Below, piece by piece: positions 22,811-34,099 of a stretch of DNA of 64,000 nucleotides (the stretch's first letter is position 1; the number at the start of each line of letters is the position of its first letter). Below the pieces are notes generated by a model. It made no database searches and had not been told where the DNA came from. It was given only the letters and a program-made list of their open reading frames with translations. The position numbers and the translations under genes were made by a program. Source of the stretch: Paracyclopina nana (taxonomy: Eukaryota; Arthropoda; Copepoda; Cyclopoida; Cyclopettidae); the NCBI GenBank assembly GCA_019096065.1, contig JAGUCH010000007.1:3184501-3248500 (forward strand), in the 5' to 3' direction.

Positions 22811-25800
22811 GACGGCAACAAACAAGTTAATTGGGCTTTAGAGCACTCAATCATGCAGCTGAAAACAAAAGCACAACATCAGACTTTTTGGTGAACTTAT
22901 TTTCCTAATTTATAGCTCTTTAAAAACGCCCACAAAGATTATTAAAAAAACCTAGTGTGACACTCTTGGTAAAAGACACTTTTTTCATGGTTTTGAGAGG
23001 ATAACATAAATGGAGTTGATTCAATCAAAGTTTGCAGTTTTTCTGCCAACAATTGGATGGCTTTCTCCTTGCTGAGCTAGAGTGGCAAAACGGATGATCT
23101 ATGCATTCAAAAAGCGCGGCTCTCCAACCATGTGTCCAACAACTTCTCGCAGATTGTAGCAATCAATCCTGACACCAAGTTTTCTTTGCTCTTGTTTACT
23201 CTCTGTGATTGCTTCCAATCCAAACTTTTGCTTAGAAAGTCAATCCTTGTCTCATGCTGATGTTTGAATGAAATTGGCAGCAGGCTAATTTCGTGTCTAT
23301 TGATGTATGCGCGCACACGCGGAAAGCTTCTTGGCTGCCATAAATTAGGCATAAAATGTCATGCATAAGGCATGGAACTGAATGAAATATGGTGGCCATG
23401 AATAATAAAAGTGGGGGGAAAAGTGTCAACTTTCTAAGCCACATAATCATAATGGGGTGTTCATCTAAGTAGTGAGTAAATCTTGAGGTAAGCAAACTTT
23501 TACGAAACCCAAAATGATGGCACAAGGGCGAACTAATAAATAATTCCTGGAGCAAAAGGGCAAATGAAGAATTCATTTTTCATGCAGTGGGTTGCCAAAA
23601 ATAATGATCTTTTTTTGCACTCCCTCTCCCTACACATATATATGTATAGTGAAAAGTAGAGTGCTTCACTAAAAGAGAAGAAAACTTTTAGGTCCATTAG
23701 TAAGTTGTTGGGGGCTAGAATAACAAATTGCTCTCCTAGCTCCAGAATTGGGTTTTTCATCAATTTGGGAAACTCATCAATTCCCAAACCAACATTTAGG
23801 CCTGCAACTACCAGCAAAGATGATTTGGGCCACAAAAACAGCACTAATGATTTTCCAATGATGGTAAACAAATTTGTTGACTAAGCTGGCAAACACTTTT
23901 TCTTCCCTCCTGAGTAAACTCAATTTGCTGCACCGAATCAGGTCTGGTAGCTCTGATTTCCTGAAGGCAGTATCTCAAAAGAGATGCAATAAAAATAGGC
24001 GCTCTCTTTTGTGATAAAGCCCCCTTTTGCACTCTTTTTGTCGATAATGCAAAGCTCATCAAAAGGAGCTTTTTGAGGAGGAAGAAGTGGTGCATTTTAA
24101 AAAAGCTCCTCCAACCTCAGAGTGTTGTTGTGGCGTTTCAACCAGCAGCAGCAAAAAGTTACCAGACCACAGTGGGTTTATTTGCCGATTTCACGCTCAC
24201 GGAAAAAAGTCGCGAAATCAACGTAGCACCTTTTTCTCATTAGTGGTAAGCTAAAAATATACCATCCTGGCACCCGGGAGAGCAAGTAAGAGCAGCCAAT
24301 TCTGGTGGATTATCAATTTATGCTATAAGCTTGACTTCCCTGACTTGGTCACTCAATTGGAGTCGTTTGGAATCAAAAGTTATGGGAGATTTCATTTTTG
24401 CTCAAATTGTGCAAAGTTGCTGTTCTACTGAATTCGCCAAAATCAACTTTTGCCCAAAAATTATGTTTTCCTCACCAAATTTGAACCTTTATCTGTCAAT
24501 AAACATTAATTTGTGCTCTTCAGGTAGCCTAGAAGTCCTACAAATTAGAAGCTAAAAATGGGTGTAAAATCGGAAATCTGCGATTTGACGTAATTTCTCG
24601 TGCGCGTAAAATCGGCTTTTTGATCCACTGTGCAGACTTTTTCCCCCAGTTTTGGCCACAGGTGCACCAGTTAAAGAACCTCAGATATCATGAGCGTTTT
24701 AAGAAGAGAAGAGAACAAAAGGGAGATTATCCAATATATTGGCATGGTTTTCTCCTCCAATGTGTGCAGCAAAATGCTCAAAAAAGTAATGTTTTCCCAC
24801 ACTAATCTCTCACTCTTGACAAGATTGAAGACATTCAGCAGTAATAATATTTTCTGCTGATCAACTACTTCCAGCTAAATATGTTCATTCAATTTCTCAT
24901 GTTGACAGGTGTGAAAAGAAAAAAGAAAATTGAATTTGATCTGTCAAAAGGCAATTGATGGCCATCATCAAAAGCAGCAGCATCTGCACCTGTTTAAATA
25001 TGAAGAAATAATGGCACATTTCTGGGCTAGAGTCAAGACTGTTCTTGGCATTAAAGCAGCTCATCAATCCTAACAAATTATTAGCTCACTGCAGGCATTT
25101 AATGAATTGCTCCTAGCTGCTTTTGACCGCATCAACATCAGCAGCAGCAGCAACCAGAGATTAAAGGCCAAAAGTAAAAGCAATCAATTGAGGTCACTCA
25201 AGTGTGTGTTTTCCACAGCATTGTAGTGACATCACTAACAGCCTCAAAAATAGATCCATGAACTAAAGGCTATTCTTGTCATTGAATTGCTTCCTCAGAA
25301 CAAAACCATTATAAAGCATCTCTATTTTTGGAACCACTTTTTTCATGGAAGATTATGCTTACACGTAATCACTCTAAAATGTAATTACATCCCTACATAA
25401 TTCTCTTTTTCATCAAGCTCTTTCTGTGCAACAAAAGCCCATTGTAGCCCTACTACTTCCACATTCATATTTCACTTGTTGTATACATAGTATATGAAAC
25501 AATGCATTTTGTCTGTGGTTATGTGCATTTTGCAGCAGCATCCTTGCAAAATACAGTAAATACAGTAAGATACAGAGGAATACATTCTTACCATGTTATT
25601 GGCAGAAGAAGTGTCTTTTAGTGGTGGTGGTGTTATTTCTAACAATTACAACTGAAAGGTCGAGGAGAAGACAACATTGGCAACTACAACAACAGCCGCA
25701 ACTTGGAATACTACTACTGCAAGAAGAAGTTGCTGCTCTTGCTTTGCTGCTGCTACTACAGCTGCTGTCACGCCATAAGACACCAATTTTAGCTGCTTGG

Positions 25801-27453
25801 GCACAACGGGAAGGCTGAAAAGGCCAAAAGGCTGGCCTTCAAAGACCCAAGGACTGCGCTCACTCCTCCTACTATACACTACTGCTCTTCGCTCTACTGC
25901 TGCTGCTGTACCTTACAGCACAATACTACTGTGCTACTGCACACTGGGGAGAAAGCTGCGGAAAACGACCCGCCTGTCGTACTCCTGATCACCAGCAGTC
26001 CTCCTTTTTGCGCCACCACAGCGTGAAACCAGAGAGGACTTTGGTGCGCCGCGCGAGAGAATAGTCCACTGTGGCGCTCGTGCTGCTGAGGCGAGCTCTT
26101 TGGAAGTAGTAATGCCACGCCATGTGCACAATGGGATACATCACCCACAGCGCATTTTGAAAACTGTATCTTACAGTCATTTTCGGGATATGTACCAAAT
26201 GTCTATTGGCAATTGGCAAAAAAATGCGAGAAATCCAGTGATTTCATTAAAAACCAAAGTGTTATGAGCACAGTGAGATATTTGCAATTTTAGGCCTCAT
26301 ATCTTTTTCGTAATCTTTTTTCATTTTATTTTCTTAAATGAGTCATGGGATTTTTATGACGGGTGATCTATTTAGGAGGCAATTTAGAATGTCATTGTGA
26401 AGATAGGGAAAGCAAAAGCAGCAGTTGACCAGCCGAAATTCCTGCTCGAGACTTTTCTAGCTGCTCATCATCATCATCTCAAGTGCATAGGAAATGCTTT
26501 TTGAAAAAAATGCCGATTCTTTTTCACGGTCAAAGTCAAAAGAGACCTTGAGGAGCAGCAGCAATGTTGTGACAAATTATGTGGGCTTTTTCCCACTCCA
26601 TTCTCACCCTGTGCACATGCTTCAAGTCTTTTCTGCTTCCATCCAGAAAAAGGTACACACACATAAAAATACAGAAAAATGTGGACACACAGACAATGTT
26701 TCACTTCCTTTTGTAGCATGTTAAAACTGAGGTCATTTCCTGCTGCACATAAATGAACAAGCAGCTGGCTCATCTCATCATGAGCTGACGGAGTTGTGCA
26801 AAAAAGGGTAACGTCATCACTTCTTTTATGTGGTGTTCATCTACAACTACAGAACTGAAATAATGTTGGCATTCATAGGTAATGATGCTTAGCATACGAA
26901 AGAATATTTATTTTCTGTTCTTGTGCCAAATAGACTTGAATCAAATTACAATGTAAGCTTGGTATCAGAAATTAATGGTTTTATGCAAAATTATGGAAAA
27001 AACAAAGGAAAACCTCATTAAAGGCTTCTCAACCTTTAACTACAAAATGAATGTTATGTAATAACGCCATCATTACATCAAAATTAAGTTACTGAAGATG
27101 AAAAATGGATTGGAAGTCCTAAGTAAAGATCCAATCAAGATTGAAGTTTATGTAGGAAAAGAGGATTTTTCTCAAGACCAAGCTAATCTGATGTTTGAGA
27201 CATATGTTTTTTTGCCATGAAGAAATACTAGACTGAATGACATGAACAGCCTTACAGCATGGTCAGTTTCCTGAATGTATCTTACACATAACATGCATGC
27301 TTTTCTCACATATTTGGCATTTTTCTGGCTGAAGCTACGGTGACGTCAATATGAAAGATTTGCGGCTTATTTTCCAATACAGATGAACGGTTCCCCTTAG
27401 GTATTTGCTTGGTTATGTATGGTACATCTCTTAAAGCTCTTCTTATAGGATAT
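22811..27453. other. Intergenic region between RNF207 and the retroelement
   Basis: The part next to 22811 should hold the RNF207 5' UTR and promoter. The rest is AT-rich with low-complexity GCT/GCA trinucleotide runs (about 25130-25160 and 25670-25920), which create spurious Gln/Leu-rich open frames. I see no gene, RNA gene or transposon ends here. Confidence 0.5.
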
Positions 27454-27698
27454 TGTAGCAGGGAGCGTGTCGGCCTACGGGTCGACCGCTCGCTGCGCGC
27501 GCTCGCCTCGGGCGCGCGGTAGTATAACGAGTAGTATAGTGTGATCATCAGTAAAGGAAATAAATTCACCGCATTGACACGTGTTGTCTGCGGCCCAAAG
27601 ACTGACCTCTGCTAGCCTCCAGGCCCGTCCCCGCTTGACGTAGCCTAGATACGAGTAGTGGCTTGATAAGTCACAGTAGTATATCTCGACCTACTACA
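27454..27698 (+). repeat. 5' LTR
   Basis: 245 bp starting TGTAGCAGGG and ending CTACTACA; identical in layout to 36436-36680. It contains a TATA-like box, an initiator-like TCAGTA and an AATAAA signal, in the order expected for U3, R and U5. Confidence 0.95.
27523..27564 (+). promoter_or_regulatory. LTR promoter and polyadenylation signal
   Basis: TATAAC at 27523 precedes TCAGTA at 27548-27553 by a spacing close to the usual TATA-to-initiator distance. TCAGT is the arthropod initiator word. AATAAA follows at about 27559. The same block recurs in the other two LTRs. Confidence 0.45.
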
Positions 27699-27700
27699 GA

Positions 27701-27718
27701 TGGCGCGGGTCGTTGGAC
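27701..27718 (+). promoter_or_regulatory. Putative primer binding site
   Basis: TGGCGCGGGTCGTTGGAC begins two bases after the 5' LTR. TGG is complementary to the CCA end of a tRNA, and TGGCGC starts are common in gypsy-group primer sites. I cannot name the tRNA with certainty. Confidence 0.5.
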
Positions 27719-28050
27719 CTGTGATTTCATCACTCCACTACCCATTAAGTACATCCTGCCGGAAGCTATAAGTGCTAAGTATACACGATAAGTATAAAAG
27801 GGATAATAGTGCTGCTCAAATAATATCATGCTCGAGTCAACTGCCAAAACATGAACCTACGTGCAAGCCACGAAGTAAAGAGAGATTAATGCTGAAAGCA
27901 TGAAAGGCAGTTGACTATAAAAAGTAAAATAGTGGTGGCTAAAATGTAAAAATGTAAAGCTCAGACCAGAGCAAAAGGGCAAAGATCACTCTGCAATAGC
28001 TGCAGCTGCAAACAATCAGAAAGCTATCAAATAACAATCAAAGGGATTGT

Positions 28051-28398
28051 CCGTGAGAGCCAGCGGCCGAATGGTCAGCCCGGCCAACGCTGGTGCAAAT
28101 CATTGTAGATCCTAGTTAAGCTAGGGCCGGTCAACTCACGGGCAAATTCCAACTGCAGGTGATCAAATAGTAATTGTTATGGGGGGACAATGGCCGAATG
28201 GTCGGGGCTGCTAACACCAGTCGCAAATCATTTGGATTCCAGTGAATGCTGGAGCCGGCCACCCCATGACAATGTACAAATAAAGGGGTGGAGAAGGAGG
28301 ATAGAAGCTCATGACCACGTGGTGACCACATGACCGGTAGCGGATCAACAGCTGCGAGCTATCAGGATTCCACTGAAGCTAAAGCTGGTCACCACGTG
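28051..28398 (+). repeat. Three tandem stem-closed, tRNA-like modules in the retroelement leader
   Basis: Three related modules lie in a row: 28051-28141, 28177-28269 and 28316-28398. Each is closed by a terminal stem: CCGTGAG with CTCACGG; TTATGGGG with CCCCATGA; CACGTGGTGACC with GGTCACCACGTG. The first two share GGCCGAATGGTC and CAAATCATT. All three have a 3' hairpin block with a related start (GATCCTAG, GGATTCCAG, GGATTCCAC). Module 1 also has an inner stem CCAGCG/CGCTGG. Overall form and size resemble a tRNA, but no anticodon arm is clear. A packaging, priming or translation role is only a guess. Confidence 0.6.
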
Positions 28399-28523
28399 CG
28401 GGTCACGGTCAAATAAACGATAAGGAGAAATGTGACACCAGCGTGGCATTTTCGGTGGTCAGTAAACAATCAATAAATGTCACGCCACAACCCTCTGCAG
28501 TGACCTGCGAGCGCGTTGGCGGA

Positions 28524-28562
28524 TATATAAGACCACGCTGGTGGGGAATAGCTATCAGTTCC
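28524..28562 (+). promoter_or_regulatory. Possible internal promoter just before gag
   Basis: TATATAA at 28524-28530 is followed by TCAGTT at 28555-28560, a strong arthropod initiator, with the A 33 bases after the first T of the TATA word. It lies about 70 bases before the gag ATG and would give a transcript lacking the LTR and the structured leader. Confidence 0.4.
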
Positions 28563-28625
28563 TTTCGGGCTTTCCCTCAGTTAACAGTAATCACAACTCA
28601 CTTCATTGTTGAATCGTAGACCACC

Positions 28626-29675
28626 ATGGTAATTATAATAGCACATTCTCACAAAAGACCGAAAGCTCACTCTTCTCCCCCACGCATAGGCCCAGCCACC
28701 ACAAGATATAGCTGCTGCGGTGGCCCTTGAGGTCAACCGCCAAATGAGAGCCAACGCTGCTGTTCAGCGTCGGCCTCAACAACTCCAACTGCTCCGCGAG
28801 ACGGATAGCCGCTCCTTCCAGCAATGGCGGATGCATATCGAGTCCCAATTCGAGGACTCGATAGAGCCGGAAGTCACCAAGAAGATGCTGATCAAGGCAT
28901 CTATTGTCGGCCTTGCGTTGGAAATGATCAATTCCATCGACAAGAAGTCGAGCAATGACACGTACACCTACAAGCACTACCTCGACGACCTTGAAAAGGC
29001 CTTTGTGGACGAGTCGGCCCAAGAGGCCGCCAGGGTGGCATACGACACCGCCGCGCAGGGTCCCCATGAATCCGTAATGACCTGGGCGGCACGCATCAAG
29101 TCGCTCTACCTGAGGGCTTTCGCCAATGACGCACTGCGGTGCGCCAAGGTCGACAAGGATCCAGAGGTCATTAGGAAGTTCACTATCAATCTGCGGGACC
29201 CTCAGACACGTTGGCTGGTAATCGCCAGCAAATATGATACGCTGACGGAGGCCGCTTCCAATGCATCCTCCAAGGAGTGCCTGGTAGGATTAGCCGGCGG
29301 CAAGGCCAACCCCCTGGGGCAAGGGGGCATCATGCAAATCACCCAAGAGGGCACCTCAGATCAACCCGACGTCGCCAAGATCATCGCCGCTCTAGGCGAC
29401 AAGGCTAACATGAGATGCTACGGCTGCGGCGGCTACGGCCATCTCAAGGCTCAATGCACCAACCAACGCCAAAACGGCCAACGAGGGCGAGGAGGATTCC
29501 GGGCCGGGGACGTGGCGGCCGCGGGCGTGGCAGTAACAATCCATACCACGCCGCCCCGCCGGTCTCGCCCCAAGAATATAATAAATATCGCAACGCGGCC
29601 ATCGCACATGTGGCCAGTGCCCCCACGGACGCCTACACCTGGGAGGCGCCAAAAAACGGAGCCAGCCGGTCCTAA
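28626..29675 (+). CDS. Retroelement gag (interrupted by a 61-base intron after the ATG and by a frameshift)
   Basis: Gag forms the particle and binds the RNA. An ATG in strong context (CCACCATGG) at 28626 is followed at once by a splice donor (GTAATT) and, at 28687-28689, by an acceptor after a pyrimidine tract. Removing 28629-28689 joins the ATG in frame to the long open frame; without splicing that frame closes after about 35 codons. An in-frame ATG at 28744 is the alternative start. A capsid-like helical region is followed by a CCHC zinc knuckle (CYGCGGYGHLKAQC) at about 29415-29456. Near 29500 the reading must change frame to continue into an Arg/Gly-rich tail ending with TAA at 29673; a one-base indel in a GC-rich run is the likely cause. 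Confidence 0.75.
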
Positions 29676-29690
29676 GGGACCCGGCCATCA

Positions 29691-30549
29691 ATGGAACCAT
29701 CCATCACCTCACCAAACACGTTCACATCTGACAAGGCCCGATCATTCCTCGCCCATATTTCCAACATTAATAAATCATACGTATCTGAAGTTCCAATACG
29801 CCTCAACAACGTCAAATCAAGAGCACTCATCGACAGCGGTAATACGTGGAGGTCGGTCATCTCCTCCACGCTTGCAACCAAATTGGGGTTCACAAAGCTC
29901 AACTTGCGCCCTGATAGGAGAAACTGTCAACACAGCGGGCCAAAATCAATCTCTAGAAATACTCGGCGAGGTACCGAAACCATTGATGCTTCACATCGGC
30001 ACCTACCCGCAACCTTTCCCATTTCGACCAGCTGTCATAGCTAACCTCACCATGGACGTCAACCTGTCGGGGCCCTTCATGAAAGCCCACGACATAGACC
30101 AGCTACATAGTGCCAACTCGCTCCGCATTCGAGGACGAATGATCAAGTTGGCAGGGGGGACACTTAATGAAAATGACAGTCGCGCAATCAACGTCCATGC
30201 CGTCTACACACGGGGTGAAACCACAGTGGGGCCAATGTCTTGTTGCGCCATTCCCGCAAAAATCCCCACCTGGGCCCGATCGCCGCACATCGATGGGATT
30301 GTTGAAGGATCAGGGGACTTCATGGAGGCCACTGAGCTGCACCCCTGGCAGCGAGCCCTCATCCGACCAGATGAAAAGGGCAACTGCGTTGTCGGGGTTA
30401 TCAACACTACCGCAGAGCCTCTCATTATCCGCAACAACACCCGGTACGGGCAAGTTGAAGGCTTGAGGCGAGTACCCACCGTGGCCAAGCTGGCAGCTGG
30501 AAGCTACGTAGCCAAGCTCGAGGCCCAAACCCGGCCGCAGGGCCAGTAA
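29691..30549 (+). CDS. Retroelement protease region (frameshifted)
   Basis: An aspartic-protease motif, ALIDSGNTW, lies at about 29824-29850 in a frame that starts 15 bases after the gag stop and is the same frame as the gag tail. Near 29905 the continuation passes to another frame, which runs to TAA at 30547-30549 (with IRGRMIKLAGG and GEVPKPLML), most likely through a one-base indel. The protease would release the gag and pol proteins. There is no second copy in the window to compare, so a read error cannot be separated from real decay. Confidence 0.6.
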
Positions 30550-30558
30550 ACGGCCGAG

Positions 30559-33500
30559 ATGGCCCAAACCTTCATTCAAGAATTCGACCTAGAAAACAAC
30601 GACATCTTGAACACCCCTCAGCTAAAAGCTCGCACCTTGGCCCTGCTGCTACAATACCAGGACACCTTCAGCCTCGATGGGTCCTCGGGCCAAACCGACT
30701 TGGCCGAGCACCGCATCGATATCATCCCGGGTACTCAGCCCATTAACATCCGCCGGCGGCCCATCAACCCGCACTTGCAGAAGTCGCTAGAAGAACAAGT
30801 CCAGAAATGGCTCCAGGAAGGCATCATCGTCCCTATTCAGTCGCCCTGGTGCGCGCCGCTGGTTCCGGTCACCAAGAAGAATGGGAAGACCCGGTGGTGC
30901 GTAGATTACCGCGCACTGAACAAGGTAACCATCGTCGACACGCATCCCATTGGCGACATTCGGGATAACCTCAATCGGCTGGCGCACTCGCAAGTATTCT
31001 CTACCCTGGATACGACGGGAGCCTTTCACCACGTTCCCGTGAGGGCCGAGGACATCCCGAAGACAGCATTCGCGGCCAATCACTCAACGTACGCATTCGC
31101 CTACATGCCGTTCGGCCTCACCAACGCGCCCCGGACGTATGCGCGCCTCATCCAGCGGGTCTTGGAAGGGATCCCATACAACATTGCCTTGCCATACCTC
31201 GACGACGTGCTGATCCACAGCCGCGATGTAGAATCTCACTTCGGCCACCTGCAACGGGTACTGGACGCCCATCAACGGGCTGGCCTCAAACTGCAACCAT
31301 CCAAATGCCACCTGTTCCGCCGTCGCATCACGTACCTGGGGCACGTCATCACTCCTGAGGGCCTCTCTGTGGTCCCCGAGTACATCGACGTGGTCAAGAA
31401 GTGGCCCCTGCCACGAACCCGGCGGCAGCTACGCATCTTCCTGGGAAAGTGCGGCTATTACCGGTCCTTCATCAAGGATTACCAGAAGGTCGCCAAGGCG
31501 TTGACGGACAAACTCAGCCGGGAAGAAGATGTTCCCGACACCGCCGAGTTCGAACCCCCGCTGGAATACGTTGCCGCTTTTGAGGAGCTTAAGAAGCGGC
31601 TGTGCATGGCGCCCATCCTGGCTTTCCCCGATTTTGAGAGCCCGCAGCCATTCATCCTGGATACCGACTGGAGCGGGGACAACCAGTGCGTGGGGGCCGT
31701 CCTGTCGCAAGTTCAAGGGGGAAAGGAGCGAGTCATCCTCTTTGGGGCCAAGAAGCTGACCCGGAGCCAGGCTAACTACTCCGCCACCCAAGGGGAACTC
31801 GCTGCCGTCATCATCTGGCTGCGCAAGTGGCGGTATTACCTCCAATATCGGCCTTTCATCCTCCGCACGGACCATGCCGCCCTGCAATGGATTCGCACCA
31901 TGGAGGAGCCCCGTAGCATGCTTGCCAGGTGGCTGGAGACCATCAGCCAGTTTGACTTCAAGGTCGTCCACCGGGCCGGAACCAAGCACGCCAACGCCGA
32001 CGCCCTGAGTCGCGCCGAGCACGTCACCGACACCGAGGGCACGGACGTGTCCAATGAGAGCTGCGCGGGCGTCCAAGCGATGATAGCCTCGGCCGAGGCT
32101 GCCCTGGACATGGCCAACCCCGCCGAGTGGATCCAGGGGCAAACAGAGGACGAGGATTTGCAACCGGTGCGGCGACTGATCAGCCAGCAGAGCCGACCGA
32201 GCCCTGAGCACAAAGAGGCCGCCTCCCATCGAGGCAAGATCCTGCTGGGCCTCTTTGACAGCCTCTACCTGGATGATCAAGGTCTCCTTCGGTACAAGAA
32301 GGAAGAAGGACAAGGCCGAGAGGCTCGCCACCTGGTCGTGGTTCCTCGATCCTCGGAAGAAGGGCTAGTGAGGCACATTCACGAAACCATGGGTCATCAG
32401 GGCAGAGACACCACTGTTGACCGGGTCTCCCGCCGGTTCTACATGCCCAACGCCACCCGAGTTGCCGCGGAGGTCGTGGCCACCTGCCGCACCTGCCAGA
32501 AACATCAGCCGGAGACCGCGGACCAACGTCACTCACTACATTCTCACCGGGCGGGCTATCCCTGGCAAAGGGTTGCCATCGACTACGTGGGGCCCCTCAA
32601 GCCCCTGTCGACGGACATCAGTACCTCTTCACCGTACGTGACCTCTTCAGCCGATGGATCGAGGCTTTCCCATGCGCCTCGGCCAACGCTGACACCGCCG
32701 TGAGGTTCCTGACCTCAGAGATCATCCCGCGATATGGGCTAATGGAGAACCTCCATTCTGACCGAGGCACCCACTTCACCGCCGCCCTGTTCCAGCAAGT
32801 AGCCAAAGCACTAGGTGTCAGGCACTCTACCACGCCGGCCTACAACCCTAAGTCTAACTGGGTTGAACGGGCCCACCGGGACCTCAACGGCCTCCTGGCC
32901 AAACTGGTCTGCGGGCGACCATCCCGCTGGAAGGAAGTACTGCCCGTCGCCCTGTTTATCATGCGCACCACCAAATGCCGCATGACCGGCTACGCCCCGT
33001 ATGAATTGCTATTTGGGCGGCCTGCCACCTCGCAACTGGACCTTCTGTTTGGAGACCCCCAACCACTTCTGAGAGAGGCCTCTGAGGCCGGGCAAGTTGC
33101 CCAGGCCCTCAAGGCTCGAATCCAGGCAGCCCATGAATGGGCCCGAAAGAACATGGCCACATCGATCCACCGACAAAGGATGGCCTACCACAAGGACAAA
33201 ACGACGTATGTCCCGGGGCAACAGGTGTGGCTGTACACGCCCACCGTGGCCCGCCACATCTCCAAGAAGCTCCAAACCTTCTGGTCAGGCCCCTGGACCA
33301 TACTTAGGAAGGTCAACGACGTGACCTTCGAGATCTTGCCTGACCCCTCATGGATTCGAAAGAAGTCCGAGGTCGTCTCGATAGACAGGCTCAAATTGTA
33401 CCGGGCAACGGCGGAAGATGCCCACGATGGCAATGCCGGCAACCCGCCGCCAGCCAATGCAGATCTATCCATGCGAGGTGATGAGTTTGCTGAAGATGTT

Positions 33501-33911
33501 GCGCTCCCTTCCGATGATGAAGGCGACAGTGAGAACAACATCGAGCTCCCAACAACCGGCCACGAAACGGTATCAGCACCGTCACCTCGGGAAACACGGT
33601 ACCGCAAACGTAGGACCCAGGCGGAAATGCTGCAACAAGAAACAGCAGATTTCCTGGGGGCCGAAGTTGAGGTTGCCCATGGAGCATCATCTCCTGCAAC
33701 CAGAACCAGATCACGCTCAGGCCAAAAATCAGATCAACCAGACCCAGAGCTACCTCCGCTGGCACCAATCAATATGCCGCCATACAGACCCCTGGTAGCA
33801 CAGCCTACGGTCACGATGCCACAATTCAGGCCACTGCCTGAAATGAGCGATTCTGAGAATGATGATTTTGCTACACCAACAAATTCGAGCAGTGCTTCAA
33901 GCACAGAATAA
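30559..33911 (+). pseudogene. Retroelement pol (RT, RNase H, integrase), broken by one frameshift
   Basis: The first part (30559-32703) starts nine bases after the protease stop, in the same frame. RT motifs: KKNGKTRWCVDYRALNK, FSTLD, YMPFGLTNAPRTYARL and the catalytic LPYLDDVLIH. RNase H: FILDTDWSGD, then GELAAVIIWLRKW and LRTDHAALQW. Integrase: HHCC zinc finger (HIHETMGHQG, CRTCQKH) and a D,D-35-E core (IDYVGP, HSDRGTHF, NWVERAHRDL). A run of four C at 32602-32605, five C in the second copy, shifts the frame, so the integrase core continues in a second frame (32700-33911). The C-terminal tail is Ser/Pro-rich. Confidence 0.9.
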
Positions 33912-34099
33912 CAGACGAATGAGCAGCACAACAAAAAGACGGCCGCAAAATTTTGGGGGCCCCCCTAAGTATACTTTGAAAATTCTGCGGCTTGAAAGAA
34001 AGCGCAATTAATAAAGAAATAATAGCAGCACAAACCGGCAGGTGTACAATAATGAGGCAGCATGTCAACACGTTTCCTTTACTCTCTTTTCCAGAAGCA

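Noticed and set aside
22532-22894. + strand frame of 120 codons over RNF207 exon 1
   Set aside because: Antisense of a Gly/Ala/Pro-rich exon; no start context or domain.
25621-25818. Gln/Leu-rich + strand frame
   Set aside because: Trinucleotide low-complexity run; no splice sites or conserved segment.
28177-28269. True tRNA gene
   Set aside because: A-box-like start and closing stem are present, but no anticodon arm, a poor B box and no regular cloverleaf.
28720-29067. Open frame on the - strand over gag (28633-29067)
   Set aside because: Shadow of gag; no domain, and the + strand has clear gag features.
31429-32331. 300-codon - strand frame over pol, repeated in copy 2
   Set aside because: Produced by the GC-rich codon use of pol; the + strand carries RNase H and integrase motifs.
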